Shown: piece by piece, positions 17,366 to 26,303 of the stretch
Numbering within the stretch: position 1 is the stretch's first letter
Layout: each line of letters begins with the position of its first letter
Translations under genes and position numbers: made by a program
DNA from: Oceanobacillus damuensis
GTDB taxonomy: Bacteria; Bacillota; Bacilli; Bacillales; Amphibacillaceae
Assembly: GCF_001618145.1 (NCBI RefSeq)
Contig: NZ_LQNF01000005.1
Span: 124,001-188,000, forward strand
Reading direction: 5' to 3'
DNA: 64,000 bases
Notes under the pieces: generated by a model
Told to the model about the DNA's origin: nothing
Database searches by the model: none
What the model saw: the letters and a program-made list of their open reading frames with translations, nothing else

Positions 17366-18151
17366 ATGAATGCTTGGTTATATCTTACGAAAAAGGAGTT
17401 TCGTCTTGGTCTGCCTGCTTTTCTCATTGCACTTATTTTATTTTCGGGAGTTATTGCTGCTGGGATTATTGCAGGCAATCGATTGGGATTTGAAGATGAG
17501 ATTATGTCAGTTACATTTATGATTGTCATTGCGCTGCACACATTTTTCCTGGCTTTTTATTTGTATTACAGTTTGAATACGGAAAGAAAACGGCTGCATT
17601 TATGGCTGCATACACCGATGTCCATCGCAGGATTATTGTCATCCAAACTTTTTACAGGTTTTGTGTTTATGCTTTCGACTTTAATCATATCCGTCATTTT
17701 AGCTATGGCGAACCTCAGTGCTACATTTAGCCTTTTTAGTCAAGAAAGCCTTTTTAACACGCTAGGAACCATTTCCATCGCAATATTGCTTGCGGCACTG
17801 TTTATTAGTGCGGTATTCCTGTTGTTATGGTCCATTTTCCTTACGTTCAGTCAAAAATGGAATGACTTTTTTAGCTTTTTGCTGACTGTTATTCTATTTT
17901 TTGTAAGTGTCTGGGCCTATGGCAGCTTCATTAGCTTGCCATTTGTACAAATGCTGACGAACTGGGGAGGCATTCAAGCGGGAGATATTATTACCGGGTT
18001 TGAAGTAACCTATAGGGAGGAAGCGGTTGATGTCCAGACGATGAAGGATGCAACGGTTTTCTATATTGGTAATTTTGTTAGGGATCTAATACTTGCGGTT
18101 ATCATGTTCATTGCTGCATGCTGGATCATCGAGCGAAAAGTAGAGGTGTAA
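17366..18151 (+). CDS. ABC-type exporter membrane protein
   Basis: A 261-residue polytopic membrane protein with about six hydrophobic segments and no soluble domain; paired with an ATPase (18532-19221) and a GntR regulator in one operon, like the ytr-type and bcrAB-type exporters of Firmicutes. It is probably the permease half. Specificity cannot be read from the sequence. Ribosome binding site AAGGAGG lies seven bases before ATG 17366; its stop is three bases before the GntR start. Confidence 0.85.
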   Translation: MNAWLYLTKKEFRLGLPAFLIALILFSGVIAAGIIAGNRLGFEDEIMSVTFMIVIALHTFFLAFYLYYSLNTERKRLHLWLHTPMSIAGLLSSKLFTGFVFMLSTLIISVILAMANLSATFSLFSQESLFNTLGTISIAILLAALFISAVFLLLWSIFLTFSQKWNDFFSFLLTVILFFVSVWAYGSFISLPFVQMLTNWGGIQAGDIITGFEVTYREEAVDVQTMKDATVFYIGNFVRDLILAVIMFIAACWIIERKVEV

Positions 18152-18154
18152 TTG

Positions 18155-18535
18155 ATGTCAGATATATTCCAATCCTCTCAGCCCATTTATCAACAATTGG
18201 CTGAACGGATGAAAAGACAGATCATACGTGGAGAGCTGTCACCTGGCGATAAGCTCCCATCTGTCCGGGAAACCGGCCTTGAGGTAAACGTGAATCCGAA
18301 CACGGTGCAGCGGACATATCGCGAATTGGAAAGCATGGAAATTGTTGAAACAAAACGCGGGCAAGGAACATTTGTAACGGAAAATCAATCAACCCTAGAT
18401 TCCTTACGTGAAGAGATGAAAACAAAAGCAATTACTGAATTTGTTCAGGGAATGCAGGAAATGGGATATTTGGACGAGGAAATACAGAGCGGATTAACGA
18501 AATATTTAAAGGAGAAGGGAGAGACGAATGCATGA
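18155..18535 (+). CDS. GntR-family regulator, YtrA subfamily
   Basis: A 126-residue regulator: N-terminal GntR winged helix (residues 8-75; GDKLPSVRETGLEVNVNPNTV, the family signature) and only a short helical C-terminal dimerisation tail, which defines the YtrA subfamily. Such regulators repress ABC-transporter operons in which they are encoded. ATG 18155 is used with GAGGTG upstream; a TTG at 18152 is adjacent. The stop overlaps the ATPase start (ATGA). Confidence 0.92.
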   Translation: MSDIFQSSQPIYQQLAERMKRQIIRGELSPGDKLPSVRETGLEVNVNPNTVQRTYRELESMEIVETKRGQGTFVTENQSTLDSLREEMKTKAITEFVQGMQEMGYLDEEIQSGLTKYLKEKGETNA

Positions 18536-19221
18536 TTACGTTAACGGATGTAACAAAAAAATATGGAAGTAAAAAAGCATTGGACCACGTGAATCTGGAG
18601 TTGACTCCCGGAAAGTTGATTGGTCTTGTCGGGGAAAACGGCAGTGGAAAATCAACGACCCTCAAGCTGATTGCCGGGCTTAACTATCCTACAAAAGGAG
18701 AAATAAAGGTAGATGGGAATAAAGTAAATCGAAAAATTGCCAAGTCTGTTTCTTATTTATCCGAATTGGATGAGTATTATCGGTTTTTTACTGTCAAACA
18801 ATCCATTGCATTTTACGCAAGTCAATTTGCGGATTTTAATGAGGAAAAAGCCTATGAAATTTTGAGATTTATGAAGCTCAATCCAAATGATAAACTGAAA
18901 CATCTATCAAAAGGGAATCGTGGCCGGCTAAAAATTGTTTTATCATTGTCGCGGAATGTTCCGGTCATCCTCATGGACGAACCATTATCTGGTCTTGATC
19001 CGATGGTCCGTGATTCCATTGTTAAGGGACTGATCTCCTTCATTGACCTTGAAAAGCAGCTTGTACTGATTACAACACATGAAATCCGGGAAGTTGAAAA
19101 CGTTTTGGATGAAGTGGTTGCCATTAAGGATGGCTCTATTATCGGTCACCATAATGTTGAACAGCTGCGGGAGGAAAAGCATACGGGCATTGTTGACTGG
19201 ATGACAGAAATTTATGGATAG
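18532..19221 (+). CDS. ABC transporter ATP-binding protein
   Basis: A 229-residue ATPase with Walker A GENGSGKST, a slightly divergent signature LSKGNRGRLKI, Walker B VILMDEPLSGLD and switch TTHEI. It is the YtrB-like ATPase expected to energise the membrane protein encoded two genes upstream. Translationally coupled to the GntR gene by a four-base overlap. Last gene of the operon, followed by a terminator at 19256-19317. Confidence 0.92.
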   Translation: MITLTDVTKKYGSKKALDHVNLELTPGKLIGLVGENGSGKSTTLKLIAGLNYPTKGEIKVDGNKVNRKIAKSVSYLSELDEYYRFFTVKQSIAFYASQFADFNEEKAYEILRFMKLNPNDKLKHLSKGNRGRLKIVLSLSRNVPVILMDEPLSGLDPMVRDSIVKGLISFIDLEKQLVLITTHEIREVENVLDEVVAIKDGSIIGHHNVEQLREEKHTGIVDWMTEIYG

Positions 19222-19255
19222 TGAATGAGGCTGGGACTGAAGCGGTTTATTTATA

Positions 19256-19317
19256 GAAAAATCCGAACTACGATTCAGAGTTCTTTAGTTAGAACTCGAA
19301 ATAGTTCGGATTTTTTC
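19256..19317 (+). terminator. Terminator of the ABC/GntR operon
   Basis: Long stem GAAAAATCCGAACTA / TAGTTCGGATTTTTTC with an inner GAGTTCT / AGAACTC arm, followed by T-rich sequence; 35 bases past the ATPase stop. The rest of the gap to 19535 shows no further gene. Confidence 0.85.
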
Positions 19318-19535
19318 TTATTTAAAACCTGCTTACCTTAGTTATGCCCCCCACTTCTTCTTGTCTCCATCTATCCTACTCGATATTAGGTAACAGCCTT
19401 GAATAATTCATGGGTAAAGTACCTTTACGCTTCTATTATTTGAGCATTATTTTCAAAAGAGTTAGAAAATACTATATTTAAATGATTCAATCTAGTATAA
19501 TAGTCTTACAAAATGGATTAAAGGTGATGGAAAGA

Positions 19536-22500
19536 ATGCGTGAAGTTCGAATCATGATAACGGGATTATGCTGCATGCTTTTCATTCTTTCATACAACCC
19601 CGAGAGATCATCTGCGGAAATCCTTCTGCAGGAAGGAAAAGAGAACTATCCAATCGGTTCCGTCATCGAACTGCTGGAGGATATGGAAGGAAAATGGGAT
19701 ATTGGTGATATCGCAAGCGGAAAGCTGGATGATCACTTTTTCCAATATCCGGGGGATGTTCCAAGCTATGGCTATACAGAGTCTACATTTTGGGCCCGCA
19801 TTACTGTTACCAATGATTCCCCCAACGAGGATTGGCTGCTGGATATGGCATATCCGCCACATGACTGGATCGGTCTTTATATTCCAGCAGGAGGCAATGG
19901 ATATGAACTTCGTGAGACAGGAGATCATCTACCCTTTTCAGCAAGAGACATTTATCATCGTAATTTTGTCTACAGGCTCACCATTCCCCAAGGCGAGACG
20001 GTGACATATTATCTGCAAGTTGATACGGCCGGATCGATGCAGTTACCGATGACACTTTGGTCGGAGGATGATTTTTACAGGCATAGTCTGGTAGAATATA
20101 TTCTTCTTGGAATCTACTTTGGTTTTGGCCTGATAATGATTTTGTATAACTTATTTTTATTTATCTCGCTTCGTTTTACCAGTTATCTGTGGTATGTCCT
20201 CTTCATCCTGTCGATCATGCTTTGTCATTTCACCTTGAATGGACTCGCTTTCCAATACTTCTGGCCGGAGATGATGTGGTGGAACAATCGGGCCATCCTG
20301 TTTTTTATTGCAAGTGCAAATATCAGTGCCATGCTGTTTACGAAATCATTTCTTCATCTAAAAACAAATACACCCAGATTACATACACTCATTAACTTGT
20401 TTATTATCACACAACCGGTTTTCATCATAATTCTGGCGATCAGCTATGAGGATGCATTAAACCTAATCATGGGATCGACCATCAGTTTGGTGCTGATTGT
20501 CAATACCGCGGCCATCCTATCTTGGAAAAATGGCTATGATCCGGCCAAGTATTTCTTTTTCGGATGGGTTATTTTCCTCATGGGTGTAACCTGCAGTTCC
20601 CTGGCCGACATGGGCTTCATTCCAGTCACATTTATTACGAAATATGCTTCACAACTGGGTTCTGGTATTGAAATCGTTTTGTTCTCCCTTGCGCTGACTG
20701 AAAAGATCAAACGACTGCGCAGGGAGAAGGAAGCAGCAGAACAGCATGCTCTAAAGAGTCAGGAGCTTGCGGTCAAACATCTGCAAAAGGCAAATAAAAT
20801 AAAGGATGAATTTCTGGCAAATACCTCCCATGAATTGCGAACACCATTACATGGCATGATCGGAATCGCTGAATCATTACAGGAGAATCCAGGTATCGAT
20901 GAACGGATGAACAAGAATCTTTCTTTGATCGTGACGAGCGGAAAACGGCTTACCCATCTGATCAATGATTTGCTAGATGCATCGAAACTAAACCACCATG
21001 AATTGGACCTGGAAATTGAGCCTGTTTCCTTAAGGGAATTGGCTGAAGTGATCTGTACTGTCTCATCCACCATACATTCAGAAAAACCGGTTGCTATACG
21101 GAATCGGATACCATCTACCCTTCCTGCTGCCGCTGCAGATGAAAATCGACTGCAGCAGATTATGTACAATCTGGTAGGGAATGCCATCAAGTACACCGAT
21201 TCGGGCGAGATTACCGTATCTGCCGTGGAGGAGGAAGAAGAAATAATCCTATCTGTAGAAGACACAGGTATCGGTATCTCCGAACAAAATTTGAGAATAA
21301 TCTTTGACAGCTTTGAAAGAGGCACAACCCGTCAGAATAGATTCACCACTGGAACTGGTTTGGGACTCAGCATAACAAAACAACTCATCGAATTGCATGG
21401 CGGAGATATAACAATCCAATCCACTGTTGGAAAAGGCACGACAGTATCATTTTCGGTTCCGATTTACCGAGGGAAAAAACTGCTATCCAAGCCTATCATT
21501 TCGAACCCATCTTCCCATGACCAGCAGCAAGCAGCAATCCAAGAGGAAATGGCAGCAGAATCCATAGCTGAAAATCAAAAGCAACGAATTTTAATTGCAG
21601 ATGATGAACCTGTAAATATTCAAGTCCTGCAGAATCATCTGTCCACGGCCGGATATCAGATCGTAGTTGCCTATAACGGAGAAAGTGTACTCAACCATTT
21701 AGCCGAAAATGCTGCCTTCGATCTGGTAATTCTTGATATCATGCTGCCAAAGCAGTCAGGATTTGAAATCGCAAAAAAATTAAGAGCGCAGTATTCATTA
21801 ACCGAGCTTCCCATTTTAATGCTGACCGCTCGTTCCCAAACAGATGATATCGTAACAGCCTTTGAAATGGGAGCAAATGATTATTTGACCAAACCATGTT
21901 CCAAAGAAGAACTGCTATCCCGTGTAAAGACACTTCTATCCTTAAAACAGGTGATGGAGGAAGTGGTTTCCATTAATATGGAGCTTTCTCATCTAAATCA
22001 TTCACTGGAAACGCAGGTGATCAAGCGAACACAGGAACTGGAAGTAAGTACAGAACAGCTCAGAAGAACGGAAAGCTCAAGAAAACAGCTAATGTCCAAC
22101 ATTTCGCACGAGCTTGGCACACCAATGACATCTGTCAAAGGGTATGTGAAAGCAATGATAGATGGTGTCGTCGATGCCAGAGACCATAACTACCTGAAAA
22201 TTGTGTACCAGAAAATTTTATTTATCGATAGGCTCATTCAGGATCTGTATGAACTGTCGAGGCTGGAATCAGGACAGTTAAGCTTCCAGTGGAAACAACA
22301 GGCTGCTGGTGATTTGCCGGCGATACTCCTTCAAAAATATGAAATAGATGTAAAATCTCACGGATTAGTGTTTGAGATACAGGATGAATTAGAAGAATCC
22401 GATCGTATGGGATTGGTGACAATTGATTTCGACAGAATCGATCAGGTTATGCAAAACCTAATCTTTAATGCGATTCGCTTTACCAGTGAACCCGGATTGA

Positions 22501-22850
22501 TTAAAATTACTCTAAAGAAAACAAATTCAATTCCGGTTCAACAGAATGAAGCTGGGGCATCTCTGGAGGATCCGTCAGATACTTCCTTTTTACAGGTAAG
22601 TGTCCGTGATACCGGGGAAGGAATGGACCCAGAAACGATTCCACTCATATTTGATCGCTTCTATCAGGCTGATAAAACGAGTAAGGAAAAAGGTACCAAT
22701 ACAGGGCTTGGACTCTCTATATCCAAACAGATCATGGAGTATCATCATGGTTGCTTATGGGCAGAAAGCAACCTTGGCAAAGGAAGCACATTTCATTTCA
22801 TACTTCCTTTACTTTACACCCAATCGGTACAAAGAGGTGAACAGACTTGA
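19536..22850 (+). CDS. 7TMR-DISM hybrid sensor kinase with two kinase cores and a receiver
   Basis: About 1104 residues. Order seen: signal peptide (1-25); extracellular 7TMR-DISMED2-like beta domain (about 30-165); seven membrane segments (about 180-390); coiled coil; first HisKA with NTSHELRTPLHG (His432) and HATPase (N-box NLVGNAIKY, G-boxes DTGIGIS and GTGLGLS); receiver domain with phospho-acceptor Asp734 in VILDIMLP; linker; second HisKA with NISHELGTPM (His858) and second HATPase (DTGEGMD, NTGLGLS). Two complete kinase cores around one receiver is unusual. The ATG at 19536 follows AAAGGTG by nine bases; in-frame TTG/GTG/ATG codons upstream (19524, 19527) are alternatives. Stop overlaps the response regulator start. 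The ligand is unknown; DISM domains often bind carbohydrates. Confidence 0.9.
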   Translation: MREVRIMITGLCCMLFILSYNPERSSAEILLQEGKENYPIGSVIELLEDMEGKWDIGDIASGKLDDHFFQYPGDVPSYGYTESTFWARITVTNDSPNEDWLLDMAYPPHDWIGLYIPAGGNGYELRETGDHLPFSARDIYHRNFVYRLTIPQGETVTYYLQVDTAGSMQLPMTLWSEDDFYRHSLVEYILLGIYFGFGLIMILYNLFLFISLRFTSYLWYVLFILSIMLCHFTLNGLAFQYFWPEMMWWNNRAILFFIASANISAMLFTKSFLHLKTNTPRLHTLINLFIITQPVFIIILAISYEDALNLIMGSTISLVLIVNTAAILSWKNGYDPAKYFFFGWVIFLMGVTCSSLADMGFIPVTFITKYASQLGSGIEIVLFSLALTEKIKRLRREKEAAEQHALKSQELAVKHLQKANKIKDEFLANTSHELRTPLHGMIGIAESLQENPGIDERMNKNLSLIVTSGKRLTHLINDLLDASKLNHHELDLEIEPVSLRELAEVICTVSSTIHSEKPVAIRNRIPSTLPAAAADENRLQQIMYNLVGNAIKYTDSGEITVSAVEEEEEIILSVEDTGIGISEQNLRIIFDSFERGTTRQNRFTTGTGLGLSITKQLIELHGGDITIQSTVGKGTTVSFSVPIYRGKKLLSKPIISNPSSHDQQQAAIQEEMAAESIAENQKQRILIADDEPVNIQVLQNHLSTAGYQIVVAYNGESVLNHLAENAAFDLVILDIMLPKQSGFEIAKKLRAQYSLTELPILMLTARSQTDDIVTAFEMGANDYLTKPCSKEELLSRVKTLLSLKQVMEEVVSINMELSHLNHSLETQVIKRTQELEVSTEQLRRTESSRKQLMSNISHELGTPMTSVKGYVKAMIDGVVDARDHNYLKIVYQKILFIDRLIQDLYELSRLESGQLSFQWKQQAAGDLPAILLQKYEIDVKSHGLVFEIQDELEESDRMGLVTIDFDRIDQVMQNLIFNAIRFTSEPGLIKITLKKTNSIPVQQNEAGASLEDPSDTSFLQVSVRDTGEGMDPETIPLIFDRFYQADKTSKEKGTNTGLGLSISKQIMEYHHGCLWAESNLGKGSTFHFILPLLYTQSVQRGEQT

Positions 22851-23548
22851 AAAAGGAGACGATCTTAATTGTGGAGGATGACGCCGATATCCGTCATTTG
22901 ATCCAACTTTATCTTGAAAGGGAATATCATGTCATCATGGCGGAAGATGGTAAAAAAGCTCTCGAACGATTCAATTCCAGTAAGCCTGACCTTATTCTGC
23001 TGGACATTCTCCTGCCCGAAATTAGTGGATTGGATGTCTGCAGGGAAATTCGAACCGTCAATGAAAAGATTCCGATTTTATTTTTGAGTTCCCGGAGTGA
23101 ATATGAAGACCGTATTCTCGGTTTGGATTCTGGTGCTGATGACTATATTATCAAGCCTTTTGATCCTGGAGAAGTCCTTGCGCGCGTGAAGGCACATTTA
23201 AGAAGAAAAGAGATTGCTTTCAGACATTCAAATGAAAAAGCGTCCATTATGAATTTTGGGGAGCTTGTGTTAAATATGGATAATTATACGGTTCTTCGGA
23301 ATGGTGAACACGTCCATTTGTATGCCAAAGAGATCCAGCTGCTTTTTTTCCTGGTTCAGCATCCCAATCAGGTATTCTCCATTGAACAGCTCTACGACAG
23401 AATTTGGGGAGAAGATAAATTGGGGGATTATAAAACCATCAAAGTTCATATCAGTAATATTCGAAAAAAGTTAGAGGAAAATCCAGCACAACCAGACTAC
23501 ATACTTACAGTTAGAGGATTTGGATATAAATTTTCACCAGAAAGATAA
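22847..23548 (+). CDS. OmpR/PhoB-family response regulator
   Basis: A 233-residue response regulator: receiver with the acidic pair VEDDADIR, Asp in LILLDILLPE (about residue 51), and the conserved Lys in IIKPF; winged-helix DNA-binding domain about 130-230 (VKVHISNIRKKLE-type recognition helix, RGFGYKF at the end). It starts with TTG, seven bases after AGAGGTG, and overlaps the stop of the hybrid kinase by four bases, so the two form a cognate pair. A possible target lies immediately downstream (direct repeats at 23565-23581). Confidence 0.92.
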   Translation: MKKETILIVEDDADIRHLIQLYLEREYHVIMAEDGKKALERFNSSKPDLILLDILLPEISGLDVCREIRTVNEKIPILFLSSRSEYEDRILGLDSGADDYIIKPFDPGEVLARVKAHLRRKEIAFRHSNEKASIMNFGELVLNMDNYTVLRNGEHVHLYAKEIQLLFFLVQHPNQVFSIEQLYDRIWGEDKLGDYKTIKVHISNIRKKLEENPAQPDYILTVRGFGYKFSPER

Positions 23549-23564
23549 ATATCACAATATTTTA

Positions 23565-23594
23565 AACCTTCTTTTAACCTTTCCCCATTACAAT
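23565..23594 (+). promoter_or_regulatory. Direct-repeat promoter upstream of the SinI-like gene
   Basis: Two AACCTT motifs (23565-23570 and 23576-23581) spaced exactly 11 bp, the spacing typical for OmpR/PhoB-type regulators, followed by a -10 box TACAAT (23589-23594). The repeats cover the place of the -35 box, which itself is poor, as expected for an activator-dependent promoter. The adjacent OmpR-type regulator is the obvious candidate activator. Confidence 0.55.
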
Positions 23595-23651
23595 GAAACA
23601 AGACAGAAGTTAAGGTGAATTTTTTCGGGGGAAGGGTGAACGGAAATAGAG

Positions 23652-23828
23652 ATGCATTCACAACGATCGTTTGACATATCAGAGTTGGACCAGGAATGGC
23701 TGCAATTAATACGGGAAGCTAGAAATATCGGTCTGTCCATTGAGGAAGTAAGTAATTTCCTGCAACAGAAAAGCAACTCAAAATTTATTTTACATAGGAA
23801 TCCAGAAGTGAAACATTCCGGTTCCTAA
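23652..23828 (+). CDS. SinI-like anti-repressor, 58 aa
   Basis: A 58-residue protein whose residues 10-40 (ELDQEWLQLIREARNIGLS, then IEEVSNFLQQKS) match the SinI/SinR dimerisation helix-hairpin; B. subtilis SinI has ELDQEWVELMVEAKEANIS at the same place. SinI-type proteins bind a SinR-like repressor and free biofilm or sporulation genes. No DNA-binding domain is present, so it would act as an anti-repressor. It lies 103 bp downstream of the response regulator behind its own putative promoter. The ribosome binding site is weak. No SinR homologue is in the window. Confidence 0.82.
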   Translation: MHSQRSFDISELDQEWLQLIREARNIGLSIEEVSNFLQQKSNSKFILHRNPEVKHSGS

Positions 23829-23831
23829 ACA

Positions 23832-23896
23832 CAACGGGTGCCAACACGACGGGTGCCCACGACGGGTGCCTGTCACTCCCCGAATTTTGTCGAAAA
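23832..23896. repeat. GTGCCTGTCAC-type repeat with tandem ACGGGTGCC units
   Basis: Three ACGGGTGCC units in tandem (AACGGGTGCCA, GACGGGTGCCC, GACGGGTGCCTGTCAC), the last leading into the standard element CTCCCCGAATTTTGTCGAA. It suggests that the first half of the repeat was amplified locally. Confidence 0.75.
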
Positions 23897-24106
23897 AAGT
23901 TTATAAGGTACCGTAATTTGTTTCACACAAGAGGACCTCTATTAAGAGATCTTGGTCTATTTTCATGTTAAGATTGAAGCACCCCTTTAGTTCAATATTG
24001 ATCTTCACTTATTTCTCACTCTTTTTCAAAGACCACAATTTAACAAGGGTGTCCTAGCGTATGTTAGTAATACTTATAAAACTTAGTGATATCCTTGGCT
24101 TATTAA

Positions 24107-24157
24107 TAAAAGGCGTCTGCCCCCCACTACATTAAAAGCGGTGCGGGACAGGCATCT
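24107..24157 (-). terminator. Probable terminator of the PBP gene
   Basis: Imperfect inverted repeat, GATGCCTGTCCCGCAC pairing with GTGGGGGGCAGACGCC on the minus strand, followed by TTTTATT; 22 bases past the PBP stop. It looks like a decayed pair of GTGCCTGTC repeats recruited as a terminator. The remainder of the 23829-24179 gap has no gene. Confidence 0.5.
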
Positions 24158-24179
24158 TGACATTCCATTGATTATATAT

Positions 24180-26303
24180 TTATTCTTCATCTCCTGACCT
24201 ATCTTCGTTCTCCCCTTCTCCATCCTCACTCTCCTCATCCCTTTCTTCTTTCAAGCCAAAATACGTATCAAGAATTCTTCTCCCGATATTATGGTGGGTT
24301 GGATGATCATTATTTAAGCCAGTATATGGGACAACAATCGCAAAGGCGATTTCCGGATCATTGTCAGGAGCATACCCAATGAGGTTATGATTCACGGTTT
24401 CTGCCTTTTTCTCACTATCTTCAAAATAATCAATTTCTGCTGTTCCCGTTTTTCCAGCAGGATCATAGTTTACATCATTAAAATATTTATATGCGGTACC
24501 ACCAGATTCCTGGTAAACTTGACGAAATCCCTCCTGGACGCGATCGATATGGTCCTCACTCATTACGATTTTATTAAGAACTTCTGTATTTATTGATTTG
24601 TATACAGGACCAAGTTGATTTTGGGATGCAATTGGCTCATGGATCTGCTTTACAAAGTGTGGACGCACACGGTAGCCGCCATTGCCAATGGTTGAAGCAT
24701 ATTGTGCCAACTGCAACGTCGTATACTGATCAAACTGACCAATACCATGATTCATCATATCACCGGCTTTGTTGCCATCTCCTTGATAACCGGTTGATTC
24801 ACTAGGAAAATCAATTCCAGTAGAAACTCCTAAGCCAAACTGGTTGAAATAATTTCGTAAATCTTGGAAAGCATTGGGGTTATCTCTTTGGACAGATTCA
24901 CCATCTGGAAATGGATAGCGGTATTCTCCCATTAATCTTAAGGAAATATAGTACATATACACATTAGATGATCTTTTTAGTGCCGCAATATCGTCTACTG
25001 CTCCGATATTATTTGAATAAGACCGCATGATCGGTGTTGAAGCAATGTTGATTGGTCGGTCATAAATTACCTCCCGAGGCGATATTACACCCGAATCCAG
25101 CCCCGCAAGCACCGTTGCACCCTTTACGACAGAACCAGGTGTATGCGCATTTGACAGTGCTTTGAAGCCTGCATCCTCATATTCTTGTTTATCTTTGTTA
25201 TAATGGCTTGCCGATACAGCGAGCAGTTCGCCAGTTTTCGGATCCATGACAACTGCAAGTGCATCGGTCAAATATTGATTATCATACGGATACTGACTTT
25301 TGGCTGCCTGCAGTTCCTCCAGGACAATTTTGTCAACTTCCTGCTGAAACTCCATATCAATCGTCAGGACAAGATCTTTTCCACGCTTTCCTTCAACTAC
25401 CGTTTCAAAATCAATGACTGTCCCATCTTTTTTGGTTGTGTACTGGATTTGTTCCTTTCTTCCGCGAAGCAGATCTTCATATTGCGTCTCCAGACCACTT
25501 TTTCCAACTCGGTCATTTAAGCTGTATCCTTTACTTACAAACGTCTCTTTTGCTTCGGCAGGAATCCCTTCTTCTTGAGAAGTAATCGTACCGAGCATGC
25601 TGGATAGTGTAGAATCATATGGATACTCCCTATTCCAGTCTGTCGTTGCATTGATGCCTGATAGTTCATTAAGATTTTCTGCTATTCCCGCGTACTCTTC
25701 CATACTGACATTCTCGTTCTTTACGATTTGAGGGGTCAGCGAGTAGCCTTTATCCAGCTCTTTCTTTATCGCAATAACCTCCAGCTCTTGATTGCTGAAG
25801 CCGCTGATTTCCTGCTCTGTTATTTTATCCAGTGTTGCATTATAGATTTCGGCATTGCTCAATCCTTCCTTTTCCCTGGAAGTAAGTCGCTTATCTGCTT
25901 TCTCTCTATTCTTCAGATACCAGTATTCTTTTTTATTCCTTTCGGTGATACCCTCAAGAATTTCTTTATCATCCATAGAAATATAGACAGCTAGATTCTC
26001 TGCAGTTTCAAGTTTGTCATCTGCCTGGACTCCTTTTGGCGGTGTGTATGTGATTGAATACACCGGCCTATTAACTACAATTGGATTTCCATTCACATCG
26101 TAGATTTCTCCCCTCGGTACAGCAATCTTTGTTGTATCGAGGTTTGTCCGTTCAATCTCCTCTTGGAAGTCTTCCCCTTTAAGTATCTGAACAATGCCTA
26201 GTTGAAGAATCAGCATGGAAAACAATAAAAACACAATAAAAAATAATAGATTAACTCGAAAAGGAAGCTTTGCTCTCTTTTTTTTCTCTTTTTCTCTTTT
26301 CAT
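24180..26303 (-). CDS. Class B penicillin-binding protein (PbpA/PbpH, MrdA-like)
   Basis: A 707-residue peptidoglycan transpeptidase: short cytoplasmic Lys/Arg-rich N-terminus, one membrane anchor (about 18-40), dimerisation domain with the RGEIYDVNGN motif, and transpeptidase domain with SVVK (serine nucleophile), SSN and KTGTAE. A highly acidic C-terminal tail (EERDEESEDGEGENEDRSG) follows. It acts outside the membrane in cell-wall elongation, as PBP2A/PbpH do in B. subtilis. ATG 26303 is used, seven bases after GGGGGAG; upstream codons in the open frame do not look coding. Confidence 0.92.
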   Translation of the reverse strand: MKREKEKKKRAKLPFRVNLLFFIVFLLFSMLILQLGIVQILKGEDFQEEIERTNLDTTKIAVPRGEIYDVNGNPIVVNRPVYSITYTPPKGVQADDKLETAENLAVYISMDDKEILEGITERNKKEYWYLKNREKADKRLTSREKEGLSNAEIYNATLDKITEQEISGFSNQELEVIAIKKELDKGYSLTPQIVKNENVSMEEYAGIAENLNELSGINATTDWNREYPYDSTLSSMLGTITSQEEGIPAEAKETFVSKGYSLNDRVGKSGLETQYEDLLRGRKEQIQYTTKKDGTVIDFETVVEGKRGKDLVLTIDMEFQQEVDKIVLEELQAAKSQYPYDNQYLTDALAVVMDPKTGELLAVSASHYNKDKQEYEDAGFKALSNAHTPGSVVKGATVLAGLDSGVISPREVIYDRPINIASTPIMRSYSNNIGAVDDIAALKRSSNVYMYYISLRLMGEYRYPFPDGESVQRDNPNAFQDLRNYFNQFGLGVSTGIDFPSESTGYQGDGNKAGDMMNHGIGQFDQYTTLQLAQYASTIGNGGYRVRPHFVKQIHEPIASQNQLGPVYKSINTEVLNKIVMSEDHIDRVQEGFRQVYQESGGTAYKYFNDVNYDPAGKTGTAEIDYFEDSEKKAETVNHNLIGYAPDNDPEIAFAIVVPYTGLNNDHPTHHNIGRRILDTYFGLKEERDEESEDGEGENEDRSGDEE

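Noticed and set aside
23832-23870. Tandem ACGGGTGCC units as a small CRISPR array
   Set aside because: The units are about 15 bp apart with no spacer-sized sequences and no cas genes; they belong to the GTGCCTGTCAC repeat.
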